Assembly (NCBI GenBank): GCA_029204225.1
Contig: CM055094.1
Coordinates: forward strand, 18,656,708 to 18,720,707
Direction of reading: 5' to 3'
Source: Diphasiastrum complanatum
Lineage: Eukaryota > Streptophyta > Lycopodiopsida > Lycopodiales > Lycopodiaceae
DNA length: 64,000 bases
Positions 44,102 through 55,700 of this stretch are shown here, in pieces. The translations under genes and the position numbers were made by a program. Each line of letters starts with the position of its first letter. Position 1 is the stretch's first letter. The notes under the pieces are model-generated. The model had not been told where the DNA came from. It did no database searches and saw only the letters and a list, made by a program, of their open reading frames with translations.

Positions 44102-44218
44102 TGCGATCTCCTCCCCCGCCCACCTTCTTCCCCACGAGTGTTCTTTGGTTTTGTGCTAGCGCGATCTCCTCCCCCACCCACCTTCTTCCCCACCAGTGCT
44201 CTATGATTTTGGGCTATC
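44102..44218. repeat. Tandem duplication of about 57 bp
   Basis: The unit beginning GCGATCTCCTCCCCC(G/A)CCCAC occurs at about 44102-44159 and 44160-44218 with a handful of substitutions. Pyrimidine-rich, no coding evidence. Confidence 0.8.
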
Positions 44219-44952
<734 letters not shown>

Positions 44953-46019
44953 GTCTAGTCAAATATTTAAACTCATCATTGTAGATTTTATGCTCTTGTT
45001 TCTCAAAATCTAAGATTTACTACATTTTTTGTCGCTCACAAATTTGTCGATATGCATCTCTACTTTAGCAACTGTATTCTTGTTTTGCAGACATGGGAAC
45101 TATCATTGAATCATCTTCCACACTTTTGGAGCATTCAAATGCATCAATTCTTCTAGAAATGGACATTGTAGTTTCTGAACGGGTTGACGTATCTAATAAA
45201 AATATGTGGTATATTGAATTAGTAGGACCAAATCAAGAAAATGGAGATATTTTTTTGTTTATGGATCTTGGTACTGGTGAATTCAAATGTTATGAATGCA
45301 TGCTTAACATGGAAACTATTATTTCTGCACAAGGAATTCCATGTTGTTTGCATGTGTTGAGCATCAACGTCAGAAGGACATACAAGGTTTGGAGTTACAA
45401 TTTGCATCGTATGCTCCTATTAAGATGGTTTAGGGTTTGAACAATATCGAGGGGTCCATGTCTCAAATGGGTTGGAAGATACCAAACTATACAGATCATA
45501 TTGATGAATCTGGTATCACGTCTACTGACGATATTGTTATAGGTTTCAAGAAAGTAAAAGAAATGCAATTGCGCACTGGAAAAGTACCAAGCTCAAGGGT
45601 TATGAAAAATGTTATCAAAGATGCTTTGAAAGGAAAATCTCACGAATTGATAACCAACAATTTTTTTTTGAAGAGGAGTGTACACTTGACAAAAATAGAG
45701 ATAGAAGAATATGTAACAATGTGCGAAACAAAAAAACCCACAAATAACATCACTACAAGCATAGTCAAAAAAGGGAGGAAGTCTTCAAAAACAACACTAC
45801 CGGATGTGATTAATAAAAATCCGTCAAAAAAAAGTAGAAAATCTACTAATACCAAAGAAAGAATTGTGGAAAATGTATCAAGCAAACATACTGAGATGGG
45901 GTCTTCGAGTGCATTGATTTCTATGCCTGCTTCAACTACAATTTCAGAAAGAGCACATGAAGTCCTAAACAAAGACTTTGGTGTTTCTAGTACAAGTCGG
46001 ATCTTGAGTGGTAGCAAAG

Positions 46020-46516
46020 GCCAGATTTGGTGGGATCAGTTTAAAGACATGTATCCTTTTGGTATGGAAAAGACGTTCCAAATTCTGGTTTCTATATGTG
46101 ATCCAGCTGATGTCCACATTGTGTATAGGCCTTTAAATAAGCACCACCTTCATCAACTAATGATCGCATTTGCAAAAAAACCACATTCGGTTGACATGAT
46201 TGCTGATCTTGTTTTATATGATGGTAGAACAAGAAGAATGCTGAACAAAGATGAAATCAAAGAAGAAAGACTTCTCTCTTATATATACTACATAATCCCA
46301 GGACAACATTCAATTACGGCTGCAAAAAAGCTATTGGAAGTACCTCATTGTCCATCACATTTCATGAAATTTTTTGGTCATAGAACATCTAGAATATTGT
46401 GTGCTCAAGATGCTATTAGGTTTGTTAAGCTTTCAAGGACACAAAACGAATTGCATCAAGCAGTGTTAAAGAAAACACCATATCAAGATGCACTTACTCA
46501 AGCTCGTCAACAATGA
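46020..46516 (+). pseudogene. ParB-like segment of the multidomain gene
   Basis: The frame open from 45437 to 46516 carries near its end DPADVHIVYRPLNKHHLHQL, then ADLVLYDGRTRR, then YIIPGQHSITAAKKLLE. The arrangement resembles the ParB/sulfiredoxin fold: an N-terminal residue list with preferred action sites, then a strand and a GxxR/S-x-x-AAK box comparable to GERRxxAAK in ParB. The box here is GQHSITAAK, so the usual Arg pair is absent. Upstream is a Lys/Ser-rich basic linker (KKGRKSSKT, SKKSRKSTNTK) that could bind DNA or act as a nuclear signal. The assignment is from pattern memory. Confidence 0.5.
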
Positions 46517-46718
46517 GAGCATTATGGCTGTCTAGCAAAGCCAATTAGGGGACACTCCACAATGGATACAAAGTGGACGATATGTCTAATTTTTGTTATT
46601 TGATTATAAGGGCTTTGTTTTGTGTTTTTTGAAATTTTTAGATTAATGCTATTAAGTATGTAATATTTGTTATTTTACTATGTGAATTAATCCTTTTGTC
46701 TGATGTCTTGTGTAGGAA

Positions 46719-48371
46719 TTTATTGATACGGTCAAACTAACAATGGAAAAAATGAGCATTAAGCATGATATGCATATGATCCTTTGTGAGAGATCTTTGT
46801 TCAATAGATGGATTACAATCATGGACAACTATGCTGCTGGACAACTGGCAGGCATTACTGGAAATTTGTGTTCATTGCGTTCTGAAAAAGATGGTGACAA
46901 AATACTGGCCGACGGAACCACACCTCTCAGTGCTAGTTTGTTTCGTTGTATTCAAGGTTTGATGGAAGCTGAAATATACAAGATACAAGATCAAATCCTT
47001 CGAGGTAAAATTCTTTTGAAGAGAATAAAAACTCTAAAAGACCACGAGGACATGGAGGATGTTGCTCTCAAGTACAAATATAACAGGGTTTTGAAAAGTG
47101 CAATATGTGACTTTTTGGGAAATCTTTCGGGCAATAAGAGCTTAGTGTATGACGAAGTAGAGAGAAAGTATGGAATACAATAAGGTACATACAAAAAAAT
47201 GTACAATTGTAGTGCTGAGTGGATGAAAAACGCTATCAACAAAACAAAAAAGAAAGCATAATTGCCAGAAACTGTGCAAATAGACTTACAATTGGCCTAT
47301 GCCAGGGTGTTTGGAATACAACAATGCACTCTTGAAAAACCATGGAAAATATGTAATGCTGGACCTATGCTATCATGTTTTACTGAAGTGGTTGCAGCTT
47401 GTGGAAATGGCAACGATATCGGCTTGGTTATCTTAGATACAACCTCACAAGGAAAAGATGTCGAATGGACGATAGAGTCATTTAAAAGGTTGGTTGATTG
47501 TATTGCGAATATCCACTCAGGTGATTCATATGTTCTTATTGTGTTTGTTCCATATGGTCCTTCGTTGTATCATCCAGAAAACACCTTGAAACACATAGTT
47601 CATTTTCTATACAATATGGATCATATACCAAGGGAAACATGCATACCAAAAAGTATATACTCAATCATGATCTTTGTATAGTTATGGCATTCATATCCAA
47701 GACAAAAGAAAAAAAAGATTGGAAAGGTATAATAGATATTGGTGGCAATCAAATGCCATCCATTATCTACCAGGAAGTTGAACATGATGTTGGTGAAGAC
47801 ACTATGGCCGATGCGGAGTTGTTAGAAGAAAAATCAAAAGCTACAATTTTTGATAAGCCAATTCTTTATGAACAATTCCTCCTTGTTGGAGGAGGAATAA
47901 GCAAATATCCTAAGGATCGTCAACTGTATGTCAATATAATCTCTTCGTTTTGTCCCAAAGGAAAAGTGGTAATCGATGCTTATACTAGAGGATATGGTAT
48001 GAGAGAAGCATTACGAAATGAAAGAAATACAATCACCTTTGTAAATAGCTCATGTGAAAAAGATTTTCTCAAGGGCTATTGTTCTATGATGGTTGATGCT
48101 CTTTCAGAAGTAAAATTTTCTATAGAAGCGCAAGTTTGCACAAGGACCACATAAGGATAATGTCACAATAGACGATGCACATGAAAAACTTTTCGAAGAC
48201 TTCTTGAAATCATTGGATCAAGAATCACAAGATCTCCAGGTTTACGATATCCAAAAAGATACTTTGTATGAAGATCCAAATTTCAATGCTAGTAGAGAAT
48301 TTTCTGTGGAGGCCAATATACCTATGGGCATTTCACAACAATTACTACAAGAAGAACAGGTAGATACATAG
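46719..48371 (+). pseudogene. Permuted DNA-methyltransferase-like segment
   Basis: After an acceptor (TGTGTAG at about 46707-46713) comes a helical region (FNRWITIMDNYAAGQLAG ...). Then IGLVILDTTSQGKDVEWT and SYVLIVFVPYG sit where motif IV (DPPY) and the next strand of a beta-class N4/N6 methyltransferase would be. They are followed by DKPILYEQFLL (like motif X, KPxxL) and KGKVVIDAYTRGYGMREAL (like motif I, VLDxFxGxG). The IV-X-I order is that of circularly permuted DNA methylases. DTTS in place of DPPY suggests no catalysis. Two TAA stops and frameshifts interrupt it. Bacterial and phage ParB-methylase fusions are known in general, which supports the pairing; the plant context is what is odd. 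Confidence 0.45.
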
Positions 48372-48742
48372 TTAGCGGGATCTACGATAAGAGACAAAAT
48401 AAATTTCTTTTTGATTACGTTGTTTATGTTCAATCTTTTCATTATATTGGACAAGGATGATTATATGAATTTGTTTTTTGAGCTACAAGATTAAAATTCA
48501 CTATTTGTTAGTTCAATTATTGTTGGTCTCTTTAAAGTATTAACTTGACTTCTTGTCCTTTACAATACACGTAGCACTTTGAATTATAATTTTAACTATA
48601 CATTCTAAAATTTCACAAAGTTAAAAATCACAATTTAAATGATCTTTTAAAATTTACTTGGTAGTTTATAAGTTTTATGATTTACTTTTGTAAATATGAT
48701 ATTAGTCATGATTTGATATATCACTTTAAATATGTTTTTCAG
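48360..48742 (+). other. Intron joining methyltransferase-like and phosphatase exons
   Basis: Donor CAG|GTAGAT and acceptor TTTTTCAG|GT, 383 bases, AT-rich with stops in all frames. Phase 0 on both sides (GAAGAACAG | GTTCAAAAG), so splicing restores a continuous frame. Confidence 0.65.
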
Positions 48743-49690
48743 GTTCAAAAGACCAGACATTATGATGATAACATGTATATTATCTTAGATCTAAATGGCA
48801 TTCTTTTAAAATGATGGGACAAACATCCTGGCTTGAGAAATATTCACAAATTTCAAGGAAAGTGGATACAGCTATGCCTAGGATGGTTGGAGTTTCTTAA
48901 CAAACTTTTATCATTGTTTAAAGTTGTAATTTGGTCAACAATGGCTTACAAAAATATTTTGAGCATATACTCTTTCATGGAGCGGCAAGCTAGGCACAAA
49001 ATACCATTGTTTATGATATGGGGCAAGGAGAATTGCTATCAACAAAAAGATATTATTAGACCAGATAAAAATAATTTTATTGCTGACTTCAAACCTTTGT
49101 GCTTTGTTTGGAAACATTTTTGTTCAGACTTAAATAATCATAATACAATATTAGTCGACAACTCACCATACAAAGCATGTATGAACAATCCATTCAATTG
49201 TATTTTTCCAGAAACATTTGATGGATATAATGATGACAATTACCTCAATGATGTGTTGTGGACATATTTGGACAGATTGAAAATGACTTATGATGTTCAA
49301 ACATACATCAAACAAAGTCATATTGGTCAACGACATGTTCATGAGAATCACTCCCTTTATGGTTATTTGAGACCTATAATTGAAAAATTTCAATGGGAAT
49401 CCAAATCTTTGCTATGTCAAAATGGTGTTTCACTACACGTTGCAGTATCAGAAGACCAAAACAAAGCAAATGTCCAATCCATATACGAGGAACTTGATGC
49501 CGAACAGATAGAGCTACTATACGGCATTGCATTGGTCTATCCTTACTGGAATTCAAAGATAATGTCACGAGGTGAAGCACTTACTTTTGCAATGCATTTG
49601 GGTTTGAAGAAAGAGCAATTTTCCGAGCAAGATGCAAGAGATTATATCAAATCTCTTGTGTTCAGGTGGAAAAAAGAAACGGGAACTTGA
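48743..49690 (+). pseudogene. FCP1/SCP-like HAD phosphatase exon
   Basis: The exon begins after TTTTTCAG at 48742. Motif 1 is YIILDLNGILL (48776-48808), the plant NIF-type variant of DxDGT with Asn at the second Asp. An in-frame TGA at 48812-48814 follows, then WDKHPGLRN, FLNKLLSLFKVVIWSTMAYK (motif 2), FWK-like PLCFVWKHF and TILVDNSPYKACMNNPFNC (motif 3, DNSPxK). This is a full NLI-interacting-factor fold. A C-terminal extension of about 110 residues (SLYGYLRPIIEKFQW ... YPYWNSKIMSRGEALTFAM) matches nothing I know. Family members dephosphorylate the RNA polymerase II C-terminal domain or related substrates; loss of the second Asp would compromise this. Confidence 0.8.
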
Positions 49691-50167
49691 TTCCACCATC
49701 GAAGTCACCAATTTGTGTGTGCGCAAACATTGCCAGCTATTTCAAATTTGATCTCTTATTCATATGAGCTTCACAAATGATTTGTGTTTTGTGCAATGTA
49801 CAATATTATAGTTTTAAAATAAAAATTCCAATTTTTACATGCAAAGTGTTGTGGATATGTTCTTTTAATAGATGAGTTAAATCTATGTTATTTCAAAGAT
49901 TTACACAATCAATTCTCCATGAAAAAAAATTCTATCAATTACGTTATTTGCTATTTAGAGATAAGAATTTTGTATTATTATTTTCATTAAACTTGAATTA
50001 TATTTCGAGAGGTATCTCGAAAACAAACATTTAAATACATGGATAAAAATTTGTCATAAAATTTATGATTTATTTTTTAACAATAAATGGAGTAAGAAAA
50101 AACAAACTTCCCAAGACCACAATAAGCGATACAAGAAAACAATTCTTTCATAAAAATTTATTTGGAG
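49691..50167. other. AT-rich intergenic DNA
   Basis: No gene between the phosphatase stop and the (CA)n tract that marks the end of the CACTA fragment. Confidence 0.5.

Positions 50168-50196
<29 letters not shown>
50168..50196. repeat. (CA)n microsatellite
   Basis: A 29-base CA tract. Confidence 0.95.
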
Positions 50197-50198
<2 letters not shown>

Positions 50199-50214
50199 AA
50201 TGCACCATTTTTGC

Positions 50215-51205
50215 ATGCATTTGTAAACTAAAAACTAGTATAAGAATATTATAATTTGCCAAGCAAACAGGCCAAATGGACCACGTAGTTGCTCGTACAC
50301 CAAAGGGAGTCACACCATTTGTTGCAAGACCAAATCTCACATTTCTTGACTCATTGGCAAAGCTTGGATACTCTTTGGTGATGTGTTTCCATGCAGGTGA
50401 ATCTGAAGGTACCCTCATCATCCCATTCGTAGAGGTATGGTGTGCATGCCAGTCCATAAGTTGTGCAAGAGATTTACAATGAAATAAACGTTGCAATCGT
50501 GGAATATTGGAAAATGTCGTAAAACTTTGCACGGAATGGTTGCCCCTTGCAAATCATCTCTATATCGAGGAGTATCACAAATGGGACATTTCTTGAGTGA
50601 TTCGTACCTTCCTCGATATAAAATACAATCTTTTGGACATGCATGATATTGCTTGTAGTCCATCCCGATGTTAGTCAACATCTTTCGTGCCTCATCTCTT
50701 GTCTCAGGCATGACATTCCCTTCTGGGAGAATTTTGTTTTTCAATAGTCTGTACATGACAAAAGAAGTCATTGTAAAAAAAATATCACTTGATGTCCAAA
50801 TTGTAAATTTTGTTTCAAAGAAAAAATAACAAGTAGATGAAAAAAAATTTACTCAAATAATGATGTGAGGCTTTGGTCACTCCATCTATATTTGGCTTGA
50901 AGATTTAATAGAAGTAGAGAAGTCGCCAAACGAGATGTCTTTGTTCCAGGATACAATGCGGTCTTTGATTCTTCTCGCAATTTTCTTTCTTCTTTAGACA
51001 AAAGTGCCTCCTCATCTTGTTCATTGTGTCTAGCTGCAATATTGTTCTCGTACATATCATCCAACATGTCTCCCATGACTTCAAATTCATCATTCATTGG
51101 AAGCTCATTTTCATCGTTGGAACTTGTTTGCGAATAAGTAGATCTAGATGAGCTAGATTCAGATGCATTAGTCTCTTGATTAATGCGCTCATCAATTTCC
51201 ATCAT
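50215..51205 (-). pseudogene. CACTA (En/Spm) TNP2 transposase, N-terminal half
   Basis: Minus-strand exon 51205-50849 reads EALLSKEERKLREESKTALY, YPGTKTSRLATSLLLLNLQA and YRWSDQSLTSLFE. After an intron of about 80 bases, KNKILPEGNVMPETRDEAR, DYKQYHACPKDCILYRG and CPICDTPRYRDD follow. After a frameshift near 50530 come IPRLQRLFHCKSLAQLMDWH, SDSPAWKHI, RFGLATNGVTPFGVRATTWS and WPVCLANYNI. These are the characteristic opening blocks of plant TNP2. The sequence stops being recognisable at about 50215, so the catalytic DDE part is missing. A pseudogene of a truncated CACTA element. Confidence 0.88.
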
Positions 51206-51744
51206 CTCTTTTAAGCCTTGACGTAGAAGACATGTAATTGCTTTATATGTGGACCGTTTTATTGCATTCGTCGTCTACGTCGACCATTACGAGGATTATT
51301 GTCTCCAACACTAAATGAGGATGAAGAATCCTATATATCAAAATAACAAGAAGTAGGTTGAAACAATGCTTGATAAACATTTCCTCCCAATACTTGATAG
51401 ATCTAAATGTTGCATATGAATTTAAATTATCTCTTAGTTTAAAAAGTATGAACATACCAATGTATCTATTAGACAGATTTGTCTTTTCAACTTGTTAACA
51501 TTCAATGAATGCAAAGACAAATAATGCTCCTAACATTTAATCTAGGCAAATGACGAATAATGCTCCTAACATTTGACATATTTAATGACACAAACCAAAT
51601 ACAATCAAGATGCATGGATTGTACATCTCTCCATATCAACAAAATTTAAATCTTCACATTTGACTTATTGTCTTTTGCAAACATTTGGGTAGAGGACGGT
51701 TGAAACTATAATTGATGAACAATTCCTCCCCAAACCTGATAGAT
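51206..51744 (-). other. Spacer between SET-like segment and TNP2
   Basis: Mostly unreadable; a short Arg-rich stretch (NGRRRRR) lies near 51270-51290 on the minus strand. Probably an intron or degenerate linker of the same unit. Confidence 0.35.
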
Positions 51745-52190
51745 CTAGTGGCCCTTTACATTCCTAGTGAAATATTCTTCTTTTCCATTGGTGCATTCTT
51801 CAAAATCACAATTCGTCAATAGAGGGTGGCCAAAGGAACTATTTATATATGCAGCAATGTTTCCATGCACATTTGGACGTCCATCAGTACGATTTGCCCT
51901 TGAGATGTTGCCTCCTTGCATGCGTTGCTCCTCTAAAGAACAAGCATTTGAATTCAAGCCATATACTTGCATCCTCCATTGGTGACGACAAAAAGCATGC
52001 CAATCACCCCAATTGTATTGAGGTCCTGCATATGGCATCAATGTCACAACACTATTTAAGGGGACCTCAATACTACTCAATGCAAAAAGGCCCAAACCAG
52101 CCTCAGGAAAGTGTTCACTAGGCATGATCATGTACATTCGACCCCAATATGTAAATGGTGTTTTGGTAATGGTGATTGGAGTGGCCAACA
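51745..52190 (-). pseudogene. SET-like domain fragment
   Basis: The minus-strand frame of 148 codons contains HFPEAGLGLFALSSIEVPLN, VTLMPYAGPQYNWGDWHAF and GRPNVHGNIAAYINSSFGH followed by TNCDFEECTNG. This follows SET-domain logic: G-x-G-x-F near the start, a tyrosine-rich GP.Y.W.DW stretch, then GN.A.YIN for the R(F/Y)(I/V)NH motif and Asn-Cys after it. The C-terminal catalytic Tyr strand is missing or lost after NVKGH. SET proteins methylate lysines; here the His of NHS is Ser, so activity is doubtful. It sits between pieces of a CACTA transposase unit in the same orientation. Confidence 0.5.
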
Positions 52191-52640
52191 CGAATATCTA
52201 CTTCTAATAAAAGTTTTTACTAATGGTTGCAAGCTAGGTGGAAGAGGAAGGTCAAACAAAGAACCTAGAATGTCTTTTGACACATCAACAGTGCGTAGTA
52301 GTTTGCAATTATCTTTCAAACTAGTCATAATACGTCCAAGACGTGTTCTCTTTTTTAAAGGGGTGGTCGAGTTTGTGGAATCCACATGGAGTATCGTGGA
52401 GGACTCATGTGCAACATCTAGGATAGGTGTGGTTGGGTGGTAAGAACGTTCTAGAGATTTGGAGACATGGATTGAATCACAAGGCATTGATGAACTAATT
52501 ACATCATGCAAGGGGTCATCATCAACAAGAGCATCATCTAGGGCCAATGATGATCCAAAATCAATATTCATGTGATTTATCCTATCAATAATATTCTCGA
52601 TCTCTCTTGCAACTCTTTTTCTTGTAACCAACTTATGGTT
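52191..52640 (-). pseudogene. Unidentified coding segment upstream of the SET-like fragment
   Basis: Open minus-strand frame reading IENIIDRINHMNIDFGSSLA, DDPLHDVISSSMPCDSIHVS, KKRTRLGRIMTSLKDNCKLL and LFDLPLPPSLQPLVKTF. Normal amino-acid composition and no stops suggest real coding ancestry. It is out of frame with the SET-like segment at about 52150-52190. No family recognised. Confidence 0.4.
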
Positions 52641-52660
52641 GCAAATGTTAGATGTATCAG

Positions 52661-52672
52661 TCTCTCTCTCTT

Positions 52673-52752
<80 letters not shown>
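52661..52752. repeat. (CT)n microsatellite
   Basis: 92 bases, slightly interrupted at its left end, followed by a short (CA)-rich imperfect tract at about 52809-52845. Confidence 0.92.
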
Positions 52753-52755
<3 letters not shown>

Positions 52756-53090
52756 CATGAAACATAAATTAATATATAACACAAACCGTAAACCAGTAGC
52801 ATGAAACACACACAAACACACGCACGCACACACACACCCACCCACACCGACCCTAGACACATAAAGAGAAAAACAAAGAGAACATTATAGAGTGCTAATC
52901 AAAACTCCCAAGCCACACGATTATATCCTACTCCAAAATGTCACCACATGCTCCCTCCCTGCGGCGTTTGGGCTTTTTTGTGGAACTCATCTTCCAACAA
53001 AAAACATTTGAACCACGCCTTTAACGGAAGAAAAAAAGGGCTACACACCTTCCTAGAATTGGGAGTGTTGGTTACCTTTAACTCTTTCAT

Positions 53091-53092
<2 letters not shown>

Positions 53093-53184
<92 letters not shown>
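53093..53184. repeat. (CT)n microsatellite
   Basis: 92 uninterrupted bases. Confidence 0.95.
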
Positions 53185-53187
<3 letters not shown>

Positions 53188-53227
53188 CGTGAATGAGTCT
53201 ATTATGGGTGATTGAATATGGAAATAA

Positions 53228-53408
53228 AGATTAACTACATCTAATCATTCTATTTGGATTTTTTCTTTTAGAAGCAAGTGAGAGATTAACTTCATCTAAT
53301 CATTCTATTTGGATTTTTCCTTTTAGAAGTAAGTGAGGGATTAACTTCATCTAAATATTCTATTTTGGATTTTTTTTTTTAGAAGCAAGTGAGAGATTAA
53401 CTTCAAAG
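53228..53408. repeat. Minisatellite, about 55-57 bp unit
   Basis: A little more than three copies of a unit with GATTAACTTCATCTAAT and TTTTAGAAGCAAGTGAG, with small substitutions. Confidence 0.85.
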
Positions 53409-53514
53409 TATTGTGGCACTCATCCTATCGCTCAATACTTATTGGCCAAACTATACTTGAAGTGTCATAAGGTTAAAGATTAAAGCATTTACACTTTAGA
53501 GAGTTTACCTCTCA

Positions 53515-53690
53515 TACTCTTGGATTCTCTGTGTGCACTCCATTGGCCCAAATATGATCGTCGACAATCCTCCTTGTCCGAATCCTAAGGCCTTTCCATT
53601 GTGTGCATGTACATGGTATCCTCTCATCATATTCTGGTTGAAACTGGTCCAATAATCCAATTGCAAATCGCACAAATTCTTTTAGTGTCA
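53515..53690 (-). pseudogene. Transposase-associated zinc-finger-like segment (CACTA)
   Basis: Minus-strand reading EFVRFAIGLLDQFQPEYDE, IPCTCTQWKGLRIRTRRIVD and DHIWANGVH. The spacing (hydrophobic helix, then I-P-C-x-C, then (E/D)DH...NG) matches the transposase-associated domain found at the start of plant CACTA TNP2 proteins, with CTQW for the usual CxxC. It sits upstream of the TNP2 blocks in the same orientation. Confidence 0.5.
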
Positions 53691-53885
53691 TTCAAGTGAA
53701 AATTGACAAATTCTAACATGTGACAAAAATTTACAAAATAGTCTTTGTACATTTAGTGCATTTTCAACCTTCATTTGTGAGTGGTGTCTTGGCTTTCCAA
53801 AGAGCAATATACTATATCCAAAGAGCAAATCGGATTTCATGACTATTACAAATAAAAAAATTATGACACAAATCAATATACATAC

Positions 53886-54237
53886 ATGTGATGGATCAAT
53901 AGGCGGTCTACGTCGACTGATGGAAGAGCTTGAAGATGAACCAGTCAATAGTTGTTCATTGTACTTTAGTCTTGATTGCTTCTTTCTTCTGTAATAGAGC
54001 TCAATTCTTTTTTCTTTCTCTAAATCACGTGGAGGTATGATAATTTTCCTAGAATTCATAATTCCAATCAAATGTCATTGTAAGAATAAATTTGCAAGAA
54101 AAATTATACACTCATATTCAAATAACAAATAAAGTGCAATTGATGTCAATATCAATAACAATATATACCTGTTGTTGCGATCATGAGATGAATTGCTATC
54201 TGATGATGATGACATCGTTGATGACATATACACACTG
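53886..54237 (-). CDS. Two 5' exons of a Ser-rich protein, likely the start of the CACTA unit
   Basis: ATG at 54235-54237 opens MSSTMSSSSDSNSSHDRNN. Exon 1 ends at 54169 (AACAACAG|GTATAT). The intron is 54168-54049, ending TTCTAG. Exon 2 (54048-53886) continues in frame as KIIIPPRDLEKEKRIELYYR, then KYNEQLLTGSSSSSSIS, and ends at ACAT|GTATGT. The correct splice signals and phase argue that it was a real gene. Basic and Ser-rich with no recognised domain. Orientation and position upstream of the transposase-associated segment suggest the 5' end of that gene, but the connection is inferred. Confidence 0.5.
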
Positions 54238-54269
54238 TAGCCAGCTACTCTATACCACATCATAAGTAA

Positions 54270-55690
54270 TCATTATGAGACCGTATGTTCTGAACAAATA
54301 TAATAACATTTGTTAAAGACATGCCAACAGCTAATCCATGTATATTCTACTTATGCTTAATGTAAACCTAATATTCTAGTAACATTGCTATCAAAAAAAT
54401 TGCTTGGGTGGGACATGACGAACAATCAAAATGAGGTTCATACTGACAAATGTTAGACATCAGTAGATAGTGCGTGCAGGCCTATCTCAACTAATTTAAA
54501 GACCACATAGCAGTCAGTGTTCGAAGCTCTCAGTTTAAACTCTTGTCTAAGATGAGTGATGATCTCAAGGTAAATCTCTTTGGATTGGCCTAGTGTGCCA
54601 TGGTATCTCATGACGAGCAATATGCATTCGCCCTTTCTATCTATGGTTGCTTTGTATGCAAGAAATCACACCATTGATCAACATCTTTATTACAATGCTA
54701 AACGATATTTCAACTAATTACTATGATTTCATATAAGGTTATATAGGTCACACACCAACAATTAAAAAGATTTATCATATAGGTCACATATCACTAAGGT
54801 CCTCAATATAACATAAATGCTTTTGATCATGAATCTAAATGACCCCATGCAACCATTTAAGAGGCCACATGACAAAAGCAAAAAAAATTATTTGACCATG
54901 TAATTATGTCATCAAATTATATCAAATCTATGACACCTAGATTATTAATAAACTAAATGTTTTATGACATCACCGATTTGACATAATATTATGTCATAAA
55001 ATCTTTAAGAACCTCTCAAATTACTTGTTTAATAATAATATGTACAATTTCTTATCTCATGATTTTGTCTTCTATGTCAAATCTCAAGAAAAATAAAATT
55101 TATAACAATATAAAACTAGTTTTAACAGCTAAATACTACCATAATGATCTTTGAATTGATTTTTTTACATTCCTTATTAAAAAATATATTTTATGTAAAA
55201 TCCTACAATAAAATATGCTCATAAAATCTAGAAAAGATTATGAGAATATTGAATGACATTTGAAGCATGCAAGCCCATGTGGGGGACCCTCTCACGTGCC
55301 AAGAGAGGAAAAAAAAAACGCGTGGATATCGCGTGGATACCTTCTGCGTGGATAATCCATGCGAAACTTGAATGCCAATAAAATGGCATTTCCGCAAGCA
55401 TTCTTGCTCCTCTTCTTTTGCTTTCAAGTTTTATAGGTTTTCTAATCTAGTGCTTAGTGCCCTTGCTTGCTATTGCTCTTCTAAGCTCTATAGATCTTGC
55501 TTGCTTGCTGCTTTTGGTTGCTCTTCATTGCTAGTGATCTTGCTCTTGCTTTTGCTTGCTCTATTGATCTTCTTTGTTCTTGCTTACTATTAATCTATTG
55601 CTTTCTATTCATTGCTTACTCTTCTAATCTAAAAGTCTTCAATACTCTTTCACTCCCATTCTCCACTACTTTCTAACTTTTAAAGTTTTC
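54270..55690. other. AT-rich intergenic DNA
   Basis: No supported gene. The last 300 bases (55390-55690) are a T/C-rich, loosely repetitive stretch with recurring CTTGCTTGCT and ATTGCT(T/C) words, plausibly the promoter/5' leader of the gene at 55701. Confidence 0.45.
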
Positions 55691-55700
55691 CTTTGATACA

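Larger units (their letters stand above)
45093..49690 (+). pseudogene. Decaying multidomain gene: ParB-like, DNA-methyltransferase-like, FCP1-like phosphatase
   Basis: A chain of plus-strand frames reads as one protein of roughly 1,200 residues. An unidentified N-terminus starts at the ATG at 45093 after a TTTTGCAG acceptor-like site. A ParB-like segment (about 46090-46345), a helical segment (46719-47180), a methyltransferase-like segment (47280-48150), an acidic linker to 48359, and an FCP1-like phosphatase with a C-terminal extension (48743-49690) follow. The linker ends CAG|GTAGAT; after a 383-base AT-rich intron ending TTTTTCAG the phosphatase exon resumes in the same phase, so the domains were joined in one transcript. 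Damage: frameshifts near 45350, 47650-47690 and 48140; in-frame stops at 45431 (TAG), 46513 (TGA), about 47181 and 47260 (TAA), and 48812 (TGA). I know no plant gene with this architecture. It is either a mobile-element gene or a decayed host gene. Confidence 0.65.
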
